Of a stretch of 64,000 bases of DNA, positions 13,950-26,592 are shown in pieces. Made by a program: the position numbers and the translations under genes. Below the pieces are notes generated by a model, which made no database searches, had not been told where the DNA came from, and saw only the letters and a program-made list of their open reading frames with translations. The stretch's first letter is position 1, and each line of letters starts with the position of its first letter. This DNA is from Trichinella spiralis (taxonomy: Eukaryota; Nematoda; Enoplea; Trichinellida; Trichinellidae), in contig CM012955.1 in assembly GCA_000181795.3 (NCBI GenBank), forward strand, positions 879,125 through 943,124, read 5' to 3'.

Positions 13950-14969
13950 ATGATGATGTTTCGAGAATTGGTGAAATCTGATATCACTGATGGGCAGGAG
14001 AAAAATCCAATTCCTGCTTATAATAGATATGGGTCGAATCCACCGGATCTGGAAAATTTTGTTTACTCAAGAAGTGGAAAAGTCGAACCGAATTTGCCTT
14101 TGATTACTTGGAGAAAACTTCAAGGATGCAAATGCAAAAATGGTTGCTCAGCAAAGTCTCGATGCCCGTGTATTCTTGAAAACAAGATGAAGAAGCCGGC
14201 CATTGGGTTGGACCTGCGCCTGAGAAGTGGTTATTTCCAACAGGGGCTCAGAGTACGAGATTTTAACATCAGAGAATGTGGACCGGCCTGTGCCTGCGAC
14301 ATGACATGCCCAAATAAACAATCACAGAAGCCGACAACGAAGAAGTTTTATATTGAAATGACCGCGGCGAAAGGTTGGGGCTTGTTTGCGGATTCCTATC
14401 TGCTTCCTCGAACATTCATCTGCGAATATGTTGGTGTTCTTCGAGTCCACGATTCCGATGAAAATGCTCCCACAAATCCTTATTGCATGCAAGTGATAAG
14501 CAAAACTAATGATATGCACGGCATTTATGTCGACAGTCAGAATTTTGGGAATTTTTCGCGCTTCATCAATCACTCTTGCGCTCCGAATGCTCTCGCAGTT
14601 CCGGTGTTGGTGGAATACGAAGATCTTAAATTGGCTAGAACTTGTATTTTTGCTTTGCAACCCATTCAGCAGGACCACGAAATAACGATAGACTATTCTT
14701 ATACATTTTGGAACGCAAAGAACGCTCCATTACCGTGTATGTGCCGATCTTCATTATGTCGCTATTCTGCTGATCCCTATCCACCACTTCCACCGTTGCC
14801 CCCACTGGATCAGAGCCTGCCCGAATTACCACCGTCCCCACCACCATTACCACCACCAGAGGAGGACACACCACCGCCACCGCCACCGCCACCACCAGAG
14901 GCAGAAGCACCACCAGCAGCGGTGCAGCAAGGTCTGTCGACGGATGAAGAGCCGATGGATGTGAATTGA
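13950..14969 (+). CDS. SET-domain histone lysine methyltransferase (SUV39/G9a type), intronless
   Basis: Single open frame of 339 aa. A pre-SET zinc cluster has all nine cysteines (C60, C62, C66, C72, C74, C110, C114, C116, C120). The SET domain (about 132-255) shows KGWGLFAD and CEYVG for AdoMet binding, RFINHSC (204-210) and EITIDYSY at the active site. Post-SET CMCRSSLC (C263, C265, C270) completes the zinc site with C210. This arrangement is typical of H3K9 methyltransferases, and DYSYTFW resembles G9a. Such enzymes act in chromatin silencing; the actual substrate is inferred. No chromodomain or ankyrin repeats precede it. After post-SET comes an unusual tail of about 65 residues rich in proline (272-323). 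The start is the first of three consecutive ATGs and is not resolved among them. AATAAA lies at 15007. Confidence 0.9.
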   Translation: MMMFRELVKSDITDGQEKNPIPAYNRYGSNPPDLENFVYSRSGKVEPNLPLITWRKLQGCKCKNGCSAKSRCPCILENKMKKPAIGLDLRLRSGYFQQGLRVRDFNIRECGPACACDMTCPNKQSQKPTTKKFYIEMTAAKGWGLFADSYLLPRTFICEYVGVLRVHDSDENAPTNPYCMQVISKTNDMHGIYVDSQNFGNFSRFINHSCAPNALAVPVLVEYEDLKLARTCIFALQPIQQDHEITIDYSYTFWNAKNAPLPCMCRSSLCRYSADPYPPLPPLPPLDQSLPELPPSPPPLPPPEEDTPPPPPPPPPEAEAPPAAVQQGLSTDEEPMDVN

Positions 14970-15976
14970 AATGAAATAATTGAATTAATACAATAATGGA
15001 ATGGGAAATAAACTGAACTGGATAAATTGAACTTTGTTGTATAACTTGACGATAAGATTTTCTTTTCATAAACCCCTTGAAAGTAGTATTGTTTGCATAC
15101 GTCAAAATTTAGAAATACAAAACAATGTATTACAGCCGAAGTAGAGTTGAAATTGAATTTTCGATAAACACTTTTTATTCTACAATAATAAGTGTTAAAT
15201 GATTAAATCTTGAAACTTTGTTAAAATAATTCTGACAGCCAATTTCCACAATTGCGACAGTATATTTTAATTTAATTAACAAGCGTTGTGCATCATCACT
15301 AACATTGTTTAATTCTGTTTGAAAGCAAAATTGCTTTTTTTTTCTCAATTTTATCATGCTATTAAAAGCATGGAACGCAAATTTAGAAGGCTGTCGATTG
15401 CTTTTCTGATTTTAATATAAAATTACGTTTGAAATATATCTGTAGAATACTGTAAATTAAAAGATAAAAATGTACAAATTTTGGTACATTTATATATTCT
15501 TGTGCATCTATTACATTTGAACATGTACTTTTGCAGAAACATTAATAAACTGATGCATGCTTGTATTCAGCATTATTTCAGCTTTGCTGAACAACATGGA
15601 AAATATTCACTATTTTCACTTAAACTTTACAGTTTTTTTTAAATATTAGAAACTAATTATTACTGCAAGTGGCCAAATCTATTAAAATGCTTTGCTTATA
15701 TTTCACAGTTCTACGCAAATAAATGAAATTTAATTTTCACGTATTAAAGGCATACTTTTAATTGCCAACAAAAGTTATACTGTAAAAATGTATTTCTCAT
15801 CTTGATAATCAGGCAAACGCTTGGTAATTTGACAATGTTGATGCATTTTACTACGAGACGGTGAATGAAGAGATAAATTTCACACATCAAATATGGTATT
15901 TTCATTTTAAACCATTAGCTACTGCACTGTGTTTTTACCACGTCTTCACGCGGATTGTTCAGCATACTAGCCTCCA
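14970..15976. other. Spacer between SET gene and PDP gene
   Basis: 3'UTR and poly(A) signal of the SET gene followed by AT-rich sequence leading to the next start codon. No coding seen; open frames on the minus strand here are shadows or low-complexity. Confidence 0.5.
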
Positions 15977-18646
15977 ATGATATCTGCTAAGCTGACTTCA
16001 AGCTACCTGTTTTTTTCTTACTTTAATAAAGTTGGCCGTAAATTTGTCAGAAATGACTGCTCAGAAATGTTATGCTCTGTTTATGCTTATCAAAGACGAC
16101 TGTGCTTTACCCAAATGAAATATCAGCTCACTCACATCGAAGTTGATCAAATGTTGAGAAGAAATGAATTCGCAAATACGATGAATGGTTAAGTAATTTT
16201 TTTTCGTTTTACATACTTATCTATTGTAAACTTTTTTGAGTTTTTTACTTGAAATTAACGATATGTAGATACTGTTTTTTGATTTGAGTATAATTTTTGT
16301 TGGAACAGTGGTGGAATGTAATTTTTACCATTTCAACAATCAAGTTGACTAATATTACAATTTCAATGATTTGATTGGTGTTTCATTTCAATTTATCACT
16401 GTTCCATACATAAATGTTGACTATAATGTTGCTATCGTACAATGGCAATTGTTGCATTAAAATGATCGCTTCATTTCTGTGTATGTGTGCGCACACGTCA
16501 GCATTTTCGCATTCGAATGCTTTTTGTTTCATCTTCATATTTCATAATCTGTAAATTCAGCAATTGTTTTTTCTAATTTTTGTCAGTAACGTTTTAGATT
16601 TTATAATTGGCTATCATTGTAATCAGTTAGTTGCGAATGCTCCCTGTGAAGATCATCGCTCTGAAGGATATTTTCAGCTCGACAATTCATATTTTTTCGG
16701 AAGTTTGTTTTTTTTTTGTTTTGATATTGATATTTCATTTATTATATTTTGTTGATTTTAGTTTTCGACGGTCATGCCGGTACGCATTGCGCTCGAACTG
16801 TGGCCAGTCGACTTTACGACTACATGGCATTGCCGTTGCTACCGGAAAAGTTGATCCGCGAAGTTTCCCAGGGTTTCCATTTGCCTCTAGTGAAAATGCT
16901 CAACACTAGTTCGAATTATGTATTGTCAGCAGATTTGAAAGATTTGCATGCAAAACATCTGCGTGACTTTAGTTTGGAATGTTTGCAAAAAAAAGATTCT
17001 TTAAGGTAATTTTTATTTTTATTTTTTAATAAATCTTTTTCGTGAAAATTCTTTTCATAAATTTCATTATTTAATTTTAACAACAGTAGATATGTGCACC
17101 ACATTTATTCCATACAATATACTTGAAATGCAAGTTTGAATTATTTATTCATTTACGATGTTGATATTATTTATATTATATTAGGATTTGAATTAGGGAT
17201 TGAAGAAAAATACAAAAATTTTCTCGTTTCATTTCATAGAATGAATTCAATATTGAAAGTTTTACTAAATTCTACAGTAGAAGTGATATTATGTTGGATT
17301 ACATTTTATTACTTGTATTTAGTATTGAACTGAAATAAATATTCAAATTATTCTTTTTCAATTTTTATATTTTTCGTTTAAAAAAATATACACGTAATGA
17401 TTGATTTTCAAAAAAGAAAAACGTAAGAAAATGTTTTTTTGAAGAAAAAATTGTCGTTTTGCAGAAATGTGAGGCAAGCGTTCAAGTGGGCATTCAAAGC
17501 GTTGGACGACGATTTGTGCGAAGAAGCTATGCAAATGCATTCAGGAAGTCCTGATTTGAGCGCACTGCGCCGCGTGTTGGCCGGTTCGTGTGCTTGTGTA
17601 GCCTATGTGAAAGGTCAGGATATGTACATTGTCCAGGTTGGGGACAGTGGAGCCGTTTTGGGAGTCAGTACAGATGAAGCACACTGGACTGCGAGAAAGT
17701 TGAACGAAGATCACACGGCCGACAATCAGAAGGAGGTGAATCGCATCAGATCCGAACATCCGCCAGGGGAAGCGTTGACAGTGTTACGATGTGAGCGGCT
17801 TCTTGGTGAGCTGTATCCTCTGCGAGCTTTCGGTGATGTCAGGTAGAGATTATTTGCTTTCGATGGTGGATAAATGGTGTGCATTCGTTCCATTCGTTGG
17901 ATAATGGTGTGCAATAAAAAAAAAGAATTCATCGATTCTATCATAATATTAATTTTTATGATGTTTTTTTTGCAAACGAAAAATTACAATTTAGATATAA
18001 ATGGCCATTGAAACAGCAGAAGGAAATCATTGAACCGTACATCAAGTTGAGACGTCCACCGATGAATTATTTGACGCCTCCGTATTTAACCTGCGAACCG
18101 TCCGTTTATTATTATCGCTTGACGGAAGATGATAAATTTCTAATATTAGCTTCAGATGGTCTCTGGGAAATGGTTGTACCCGAAGCAGCTGTACGATTTG
18201 TCGCCAATCACGCTATCGGTGTTGAAACATTAACCCCGTACCAACGACTACCTGATGCTACACTGAGACAAGTATATCAATTAGTTGTTGGAAAGTGACA
18301 TATACCTGTATATTTTTTTTTAATTTTAAATTGTAATATTTTAAAATTGACGATTATTGCTGATTTATTGTATGTATATATATATATATATATTTTTTTT
18401 TTTGTTTTGAAGATATTGGAAGATTTGCGAGATCGAAAACGGAGAGAATCGAAACGTCCAGTGGATGTGAACAGTGCCACGCATTTGATTCGTCATGCGT
18501 TGACCAGCGATGTTAGCGATGAAAATGTTTATGCAGCGCTGTCGGCCACGCTGAGTATACCAGAATGCGCTGCAAGGGCATATCGTGATGATATTACCGT
18601 CACCGTTGTCTACTTTCATCAAATACATATGAAACATCACGTGTGA
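15977..18646 (+). CDS. pdp-1: Pyruvate dehydrogenase phosphatase catalytic subunit (PP2C family)
   Basis: Exons 15977-16187, 16598-16702, 16762-17005, 17465-17842, 17995-18271, 18413-18646 join in phase to 482 aa, close to the usual PDP length. The N-terminal exon is basic and could be a mitochondrial presequence, then YQLTHIEVDQMLRRNEF resembles the PDP-specific start. NQLVANAPCEDHRS and FDGHAG mark the metal site, then GDSGAVLG (Asp247), LRAFGDVR, YLTCEPSVYYYRL, LASDGLWE (Asp367) and YRDDITV (464-465) follow in PP2C order. PDP removes phosphate from E1 alpha of the mitochondrial pyruvate dehydrogenase complex, reactivating it; this role is transferred from family similarity. The Arg of the common PP2C GDSRA motif is Gly. 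The donor of exon 5 was set at 18272 because this keeps phase and continues TLRQ|ILEDL as in PDP. AATAAA lies at 18657. Confidence 0.93.
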
Positions 18647-20200
18647 AATAAGTATGAATAAATCATTATTATTTACTACTTTTATTAAACAAAAAAAACT
18701 TTATATCGTAATGAATAGGGGCGCAGCACAGTTTGTGGAGTTGGTGTAGTTGTTCAATTTTGAAGCAATTTTACATCTGTTTGTTATTAATTAATTATTC
18801 TCTACAGATGCAATGATGTTGTTGTCGATGATTATTTTCAATGTCATTGTCTATGCGAAGCTTTGTCTGACAAATATATTTCAATGCAACCATTGCAACA
18901 GCGTTCAATTGCTTGCTTGTTTGCTCACTTTTGCACTTTTCCACGCGATGCTATTTCCCATTTTCCATCACCGCTAGCTTAGCCAACCAATAATAATTGC
19001 TTGGTTTTTTTTTCTTCTATTTGTCAGCACTGCAATTTCACATTGGACCATCATTGATGATGCAGTTCGGGATTTCAATCAATTTTCACAATTGGCATCC
19101 ACGAACGGCCGGCCATTTAAATTTAAATATTTTCAATTGCTCACTCGTGCGAAATATGAGCACGCAAGCTACGGTTCGCACTTTTGTGATGCGCAGGTTA
19201 CTTTGTTCGGTTTCAATTTTATCCACTTTTCTTTAATTATTATTTGTTGGTCGTTGAATTTCAATTTTCACGCGTTTTTCATATTAATTAAAATGTCGAT
19301 CGAAGCTGGTAAAAACCAATTTTTTTTTAATAACTTACATTAAAAACCAATTAATTCTGTGTAAACATTGTGTTTTTCATATAAATCTTAAAAAATGACA
19401 TTTATCAAATTGGTGTAATATTTTTGAAGTATTGGTTTGTTTTCAAATTGAAATCGAATCAGAAATGTTTATGAATAATTTGTTGTATATTATTTGAATT
19501 TTAACTGAACTTTTATTAGAAAAGATCGATTAGTCATCGTTTACTGTTGTTGAATTGAACGACATGGAACGTTGATTCGAACAATTGTTTGTTCATTGTT
19601 AGCTGCTTATATTGGAAAAGTTGTAAATTGTTGTTATATATATGTTTTATAAAAGAAGAGAAAAAGTCCCGTTGGTTGTTGTTTAATGCACATGAATTGT
19701 TGTCGATCAGCTCATTCCATTTCCTTGTTTTTTGCAAGCAAGCAGAAAAGCTGGTGACGTGTTGTGTTTATTTTTTTTCTAAATGGAAATATTTCCTCCA
19801 AACAAGTGGCATGAAATTTTCAGTTGAAATAAATTTGCATATTGATCAGTTGCTGTGAACGAATCTTGAAACTGTATTATTTTTTGCATATTTTTTTTCT
19901 TGCAAAGCGAGAAGAAGAGAAAAAAAGAGCTGCAAATATTGTTTGTTGGTGAATTGTTGTTTTTTAACATGTGTTTTAACATCTGAAACAAATGATAAAG
20001 TTTGACAAGCGTGGTTCGGCAAACATGCGAAGCACAGAAATTAGCTGATATTATGATTCGTTAGCGGGTGTGGGTTTTTTTCCAATGCGAGAAAATGAAT
20101 ATAAATCGTTGTCATCGACTGTCATTTGTGGGGTTGTGGGTATTTGAATAATTTTAATTTTGTATACTCTGTCGTTGAAGGGTTCAGACAGCGGTTGCTT
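18647..20200. other. Intergenic region upstream of the PH-domain gene
   Basis: Poly(A) signal of the PDP gene, then AT-rich sequence with no supported exon. A 3' splice-like GGGTTCAG near 20181-20187 precedes the next ATG. Confidence 0.4.
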
Positions 20201-20941
20201 ATGGCGTCGTTGTTGGATTTTTATTCTTGGAACGTCCATTCGTTGCGTTTGTACCGGCACAAATGTGCCCCTCTGAATCCGGTACGTTGGAAAGAATGTT
20301 GGCTGCTGTTGCAAAACGACGGAACAGTGTTGTGGTATAATGACAAGCAATTTTCTGCCGTCAAGGGCCAGGTGAATTTGCGTTCAGCCGAACTGCATTT
20401 TGGCCAACGAGCGTTGAACGAACCGGGTCTGCATCCGCCCAGGGCTTTCACTGGGCACCAGGACCAATTTTGCTATTTTGCCCTGGTCGACAATGGTCCC
20501 GGTGGTGCCGTGGGTCGTCGAATGGAACAGTGGTTCGTTGCGAAGCATCGACTCGATTTGGTGGCTTTCATGTGCGCAATAGCTCGAATTTTCAAAGTGG
20601 GCACGGAATTTCACGTTTTTGTCGATTCGTCGTTCATTTCAAGCACAACATGCGCATCCGATAGATTCAACAACTCTACCAGTTGCTGTTTCAGTGGACC
20701 ATCGTCCGACGACGATCCACTAGTGGTTCCATGCAAATTAGATTCGGGCGACATGTACAACCAGTTGAAGAGCATTGTTGAACGTAAAGCAGAACAACAA
20801 CAAATTCCAAACGAGCCCCCCACTGAAGAACATGTCAGCAAAGCAAATTGCTCGGTTGGCTTCGACATTGCCGTTACACCATTGCTTAACAACCAACCTG
20901 CCGTCACTTGTGAAGAAGATGTGATTGATCTTAAATTTTGA
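20201..20941 (+). CDS. PH-domain-like protein, intronless
   Basis: Single open frame of 246 aa from ATG 20201 (the frame extends upstream without ATG). Residues about 15-125 look like a pleckstrin-homology fold: a basic start (LYRHKCAP), VRWKECWLLLQNDGTVLWY matching PH strands 1-3, then a gap and EQWFVAKHRLDLVAFMCAI as the last strand and capping helix. The second half is acidic, Ser-rich and probably disordered. PH domains commonly bind phosphoinositides or proteins at membranes; no specific partner can be named. Codon composition is distinctly less AT-biased than the flanks, supporting a real gene. AATAAA lies at 21084. The family assignment is by pattern only. Confidence 0.65.
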   Translation: MASLLDFYSWNVHSLRLYRHKCAPLNPVRWKECWLLLQNDGTVLWYNDKQFSAVKGQVNLRSAELHFGQRALNEPGLHPPRAFTGHQDQFCYFALVDNGPGGAVGRRMEQWFVAKHRLDLVAFMCAIARIFKVGTEFHVFVDSSFISSTTCASDRFNNSTSCCFSGPSSDDDPLVVPCKLDSGDMYNQLKSIVERKAEQQQIPNEPPTEEHVSKANCSVGFDIAVTPLLNNQPAVTCEEDVIDLKF

Positions 20942-23900
20942 TATGATTTCCATTTTGCCCGTTATGTTTTCCTGATTCTAATTTCACAGCAACACTTGAT
21001 TCGAATTCGACTGTTTGATTCGCTTATTTCATGCCTATTTTTTGACATGCTGTGTGCAATTGTATTTGCTTTTTTGTCAAGGAAATAAATAACAGTGGAA
21101 ACAGGAAGCTTTTTCACACTGAACTCTTCTGATGATGATGATGAAAATGAAGAAATGATGCTCATTTGTCAGCAATTACCAGCGGCTTGTGAATTTTCAT
21201 TTCCTGCGTTGATTATCAATTTCTCGCTTGCTTGGAGAGTGAATAATGGATGAATCGTATGGAAAGTAAGAAAAAAGAAAGATTAATCAAGCTACTGCAG
21301 CTTTTTCCATATTCAAACTGTTAATCGTTGCACGACTGCATTTGCGTACATCTACAATGTACTGTTGTTGTTGTTGTTTGCATTATTGAACACAATGAGG
21401 CGATGAGATATCATTTGAATCAAACATCATGAAAACATGATGCACAATCAATTTACACTGCAGGTAATTTAATTATTCACATTTATGAAATGTTATTTTA
21501 AAAGTGAATGATTATTCTTTTCTTTTATTTCACTACTTGTTCTGTAACAAGTAATAATTATGTGATGATTTATTTTTAAAATTTTGATATTTGATTTTCA
21601 GGTTAGAGAAGTTTATTCAAAAATGAATATATAAAGTTAGTATTCTTTCAAAGTAGGTTACTGTGCAATATTTTGAACATCCATTTCTCAGTTGTGTTTG
21701 TGAAATTCTTGCTACAAACAGCTTCATCTCTGATATTTTTTTTTATTATTTACAAGTTATGAGTTTTTTGATTAGTATTTTTTTATGACACTGAAATGAT
21801 TGCAGTTTGGTGCGATGGAAAAGCGAATTGATTCACTACAGTATCTCATTATTATTATTTGGGTTTTTCTTGCAGTGCTTAATTCACAATCTACTGTGAG
21901 GAAAGGAAAAAAAATTAATTTTAAACTATTTTCTTGAAGTAATAATTTTATTGCAATAATCTTTTTGCAAAATTACTTTTCATGTTGTTCATTATCATTA
22001 TCATTATTATTGTTGTAAATTATCATAATTATGCACACTCGTCAGAACAGTTTACCAAGCCGTGGGCATTTTTATTCATCTGCTAATCCATCATTTGATC
22101 ACAATAACAGGAAAGTTAATTTTTTTTAACTTTTCTCAGCATGATTTGCTAATCACTACAGTGCAGTTGTGAAATATGGGGGACTTGACAACTTTTGACA
22201 AACCACTACTGAATAATGGTCATAAAATAAAAAGGTAGTAAGAAGATTGATTATTTCTCGATTCTATTATATACTTTGTTCATTTTTCGTACAATATTTT
22301 AAAATAATTAATAGTGATATTTTTCATTTAACGAACAGAAATTAAAATTCGAATTCGTTACTGCATTCGTTGTTCAAAATGGAGAAGGGATTTTAATTTT
22401 CCGGGCAATTGCAAAGTTCCATAAGAGCATGGCAATTTCAACCTGTTCGAATAAGTTGCCAAATTGCAGCAGAATTTAGTAAGGAAAAGTTTCAAAATCT
22501 TCAACAGAAAGTTATTTTTAAGCATTTTGAAATGGTAAAAGAAATTTATTCACTTGACATTCATCAACGTGCCAACATGAATTGTTTTTTCAATCAACGT
22601 CCAATTTGGAAATGGACAATTTTTTCATTTCATTTTTTATTTTTATATCAAATTGTTTATTGCAAAAAAAAGTATATATCTACATGAACACATGTGATTG
22701 TTGTAATTATGTATGGTGGTCAATTGCATTATTGCATGCTAATAAAATGATGAATAATGACAATGATGAAATTGAATTGGAAAACAGTTTCTGACGCAAA
22801 ACTATCTTTTTGAAAAGCATAAATAAAAATTTACCAAGAATTTACCAGCATGTCAAATGTTGCTTTCTTGCCTCTTCCTGGTGTTGATTATTGACTTATG
22901 TGACCAAAGTGTGCATATTCAACGATACGCTATTTATGTTGTTTACTAGATAAACAAGAAGCAAGATAAAAATATTAGGTCATATGGTGTAACCATCATT
23001 TGCTCATTCTTCCTTTTCAACTGTTAAGGTTATCCAACTGGGTATGACAAACTGATACTATTCCCACGGTGGAGTTTTTTCTCAAGGGGAAGGAAGAATA
23101 AAAGGAAAAAGAAAGTTACATTTTCCCCAAGCTCCTGTAGCTTTCCGAATGTGGGCCAGTTCAAACAACACGCAGCATCTGAATGAAATTGTAAAATGTG
23201 TAAAAGTTTCTGCCAATCAAAAAATCGTGTTCAAAAACATTATAATACAGATTGTAGATACAGATTTATTGTTACTCATTTTTCCCATTCATTTGCATAT
23301 ACTGCATTCGTTCATTCATTCATTCATTCATTCATTCATTGATATTTCTTGTATTTTTAAAATCTATTAACAATTTCTATCTTGTATTATTATTTGCAGT
23401 TTATACAACTTTTGCAAACGTAATTCATGTCCAGCTAAATTGTAAAACACAGAAAAGACTGCACTGTTGTGTTCATTCTGTTGGCACGTGTTTCTCACAC
23501 TTCAAACATACTCTGACAGATGCACTTATTGATTTCATATTTCATATGAAAATGAAAAAATTATTTAATTGTCTGCTGTCAGTTGAGAAAAGTGATGAAA
23601 TAATTTGTTTTCAAGATGAAGCTTAAAATCTAGTCCGTACATAACTGAATTCACTGTTGAACTTATTCGACAACTGTAAAATGATTCATCTTGTTGGAGA
23701 TTCATGATTTCAGGTTGTTGTTTATCAAATTCTTTTTCATAAAATGAGAAAGAATTTGTTTATTTTGCGCAATTTCACAAATATGTTTATTTTATTTCAT
23801 AATTTCTAAATGGAAAGAATTTTAATTTGCCAATTTAACTTTTCAACGCATGACGTCATCATTATTCTAATGAAAATGATATGGTGTTTTCTTGGACAAG

Positions 23901-26592
23901 CGCTGTTTTGTTCATTACGGTTTTAAATTTTATTCAAAAGACGAAATGTTTTTTCTTTTGTCATTAAAAATGTGAAAAATAACAAATTCTGATTTTATCA
24001 ATCCAAAAATTAATACCACACCTACTGTAGCATGCATAACTTAACAAAATGAAATTCACACTTGTGCATAATAATTTTAGACAATAATTTCACATTTGTT
24101 ATTATTTAAATGTGTTAAGTGTAAAAGAAATTTAGAAATTTTTTGAAAAATTGCATTCAAATTTTGGCTTCTCAATACTCTTTAGGTAATCAATTGTTTT
24201 CGTTGTTTGTACAGAAGCAATATAAAAGGAAATGAAGTTCAAACTGTACAAAATGCAAAACATAATAATGAATATTACTAAAATTAATTTTGTGATAAAA
24301 ATGCTCAAATAAAAAATGATAAATGGCAATAAGCAAGCAAACGAAGAACAAATGTGATGCTGGAGAATACGTATTCGCAGTATAATTTCTTTACGCATTT
24401 TCATATCATTTTTTATTTCAACATGAATTTGGCAATTGAAAACAAAACAAACAGATTTTTTCATATTTCATTTTTAATTGGAAAATGTCAAATTGAAAAT
24501 GTTGAACATCTTAATAATCAAGTATAAATGTTGTAAAGTATAATTGTTCAAAAATACAACCAAAAGCTATGTACATAAAATACATGCTGTGCAAAACTTT
24601 TCAGAATATTTTAAGACACGTAAAAAAGATTGTTGAATAAAAAAACTGAAATTAGAAAATTAATCTGATATTGTGTTAATTTGAAATGTTGATTTATTAA
24701 CTGAATCGTATGCTTCAATTTTATAAGAAAAAAGAGAAACTTTTTGCTCCAGTATGAACTGGTTGTGTCACTGCTTAGAGTGACGCCATGCAAATCGTTT
24801 ATTACATGAGAAATAGATCCACATTAAAAAAAGAGGAGCGTGATTTGTAAGTAATACGGCTGATTTAAACGGTCACAGCTGTGCCCAATGACAGTTTTCA
24901 AAAAATTTTAAACAGACAATTTATCAGAGTGTGAAAATTAACTGCTTTACAGAATGAACTCATTTGTTATTTTACATCAGGATGAGTTATTAGTTATACA
25001 CATTCAACTGTCTTCTTTTTTTACTTTTAAAGTCAGGGTTACACGCATCTACAGGGCTATCTGATTCATGTTTATTTCTCATTCGGTGGTTTGTTGTAAA
25101 ACCTGTATAATTCTGGTGACCAATCCAAACTTGGCACACCAACTACGTCTACATTTCAGGACAGACAAACTTGCTCCTCAGATAATATGCAGCAATAAAT
25201 CAATCTGGTGTAATGATAACAATAACATATCTAACATAGGTCATCTATTGTCAATTAATAATTTTATATTAAACGGCGTTTTACAACCATTATTTTCATT
25301 TCATTTTTTCATCTGATTCTGATCAAGCAACAGGTAATTATTTTTTAATTGAGATACTTTAAATTCTACTTACCAGTAATGCTTTACAAAAATTTGTTAA
25401 TGTAATATCCATTTCAAACTGTAAACACTTTTAATAAATTCAGTACGTGCTCTCTTATAGCTGCTTAATCTCTCTCACATTATCTGTAAAAATCAAGCAT
25501 AGAATGCAAAAGTTTTGTTTATGAGCATTTCATAAATTCATATAAGATTCGTATTCCATATTCCATTCTAGAAGAAATTTATTACGCTTTCACAGTAATT
25601 TTTCCAGTTATTAACTAAAATATATTATCATTAATCAATTAATTAATAAAAAATAAACTATGCTAAAGTACAGTGTATACGTAATAAGCAATAATATGCA
25701 TAATGCAATGTAATTTTTACTATAACATTACTTGCATAAAGGAATAAGATCACATCTGCATGGTATAACGCACATGATGCATATTTATTAACACATGATA
25801 TAGTTAATTTTATTTAGCAAAATAAGATTTTTCAAATGTGCAATGTTTCATTATTCGATGGATTACAAAGTTTCTTAATTGTCCACCTCTGACTTTTGTA
25901 AAACAATAAAAACGCATAAAGTAAAATTTATATTTAAAAATGAAAGTTTAAGCATAGTTTTTAACGTATTCTAACATTTTTTGTTTAAAGTTCTACAACA
26001 GAGTCCCCTTAACAATGGCAAACTAAATATTTCAACGACTTGTCAAAATATGCACCAATACTGCACATCAACTAAACTCTTTTTTTTATATTTTCCAAAT
26101 TTTTTATAATTTTGAGTGCCCATTCTCGTACAGGCTAAAATTTATTGTAATTTTTTAATTGTCTTTAGCAATATGTGCATAGACTACAAAATTTGAATTA
26201 AAGATGAAACATATCCTAATTTATATATGAATACATAAGAATACGCTTTTATTAGAGGAGTACAATGTAGTGCAGTTGCCTAAATAATCATTGTTGCATT
26301 ACTTAAAAATGTTTTTACTGATAAAACAATATTTCAACATTTTTAACAGTTAAAAAAAGGAAGTGATTTCTTGTTTTGACTTCATGAAATAGTGTTTACT
26401 ATTACCGTGCTGTTGGTTTGGTAAGTAGTGTTGTTGGTAATACTTTCATTTTTTTAAAACTGAACTAACTTACACTTTCCAAAGCTATACGAATACATAT
26501 TACCTTTATTAAATGTTAAATATGATTAAGCTGTTGATTATATTATGTAAAATAAACGTGCAAATTTTAGGTTTCTTTAAAATCGACACGAC
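20942..26592. other. Gene-poor AT-rich region
   Basis: About 5.6 kb with no supported exon chain. It contains the 3' end of the PH gene, an ATTC microsatellite and a palindromic TGACGTCA at about 23850. ATG-started frames such as 24132-24464 on the minus strand are low-complexity and hydrophobic because of AT bias. A 3' splice-like AAATTTTAG at about 26563-26571 precedes the ODC start and may accept a leader exon or spliced leader. Confidence 0.45.
23311..23340. repeat. (TTCA)n microsatellite
   Basis: About seven tandem TTCA units in non-coding DNA. Confidence 0.85.

Noticed and set aside
14635-15105. 156-codon minus-strand frame
   Set aside because: It is the antisense shadow of the proline-rich, repeat-coded C-terminus of the SET gene.
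18008-18298. PDP exon 5 ending at the GTGACA donor near 18295
   Set aside because: That donor puts the last exon out of frame; the donor at 18272 keeps phase and family similarity.
20051-20907. Several minus-strand frames
   Set aside because: Antisense shadows of the PH-domain-like gene, whose plus-strand frame is longer and shows PH-like motifs.
24132-24464. 110-codon hydrophobic minus-strand frame
   Set aside because: Composition is what AT-rich spacer produces; no start context, splice partner or family.
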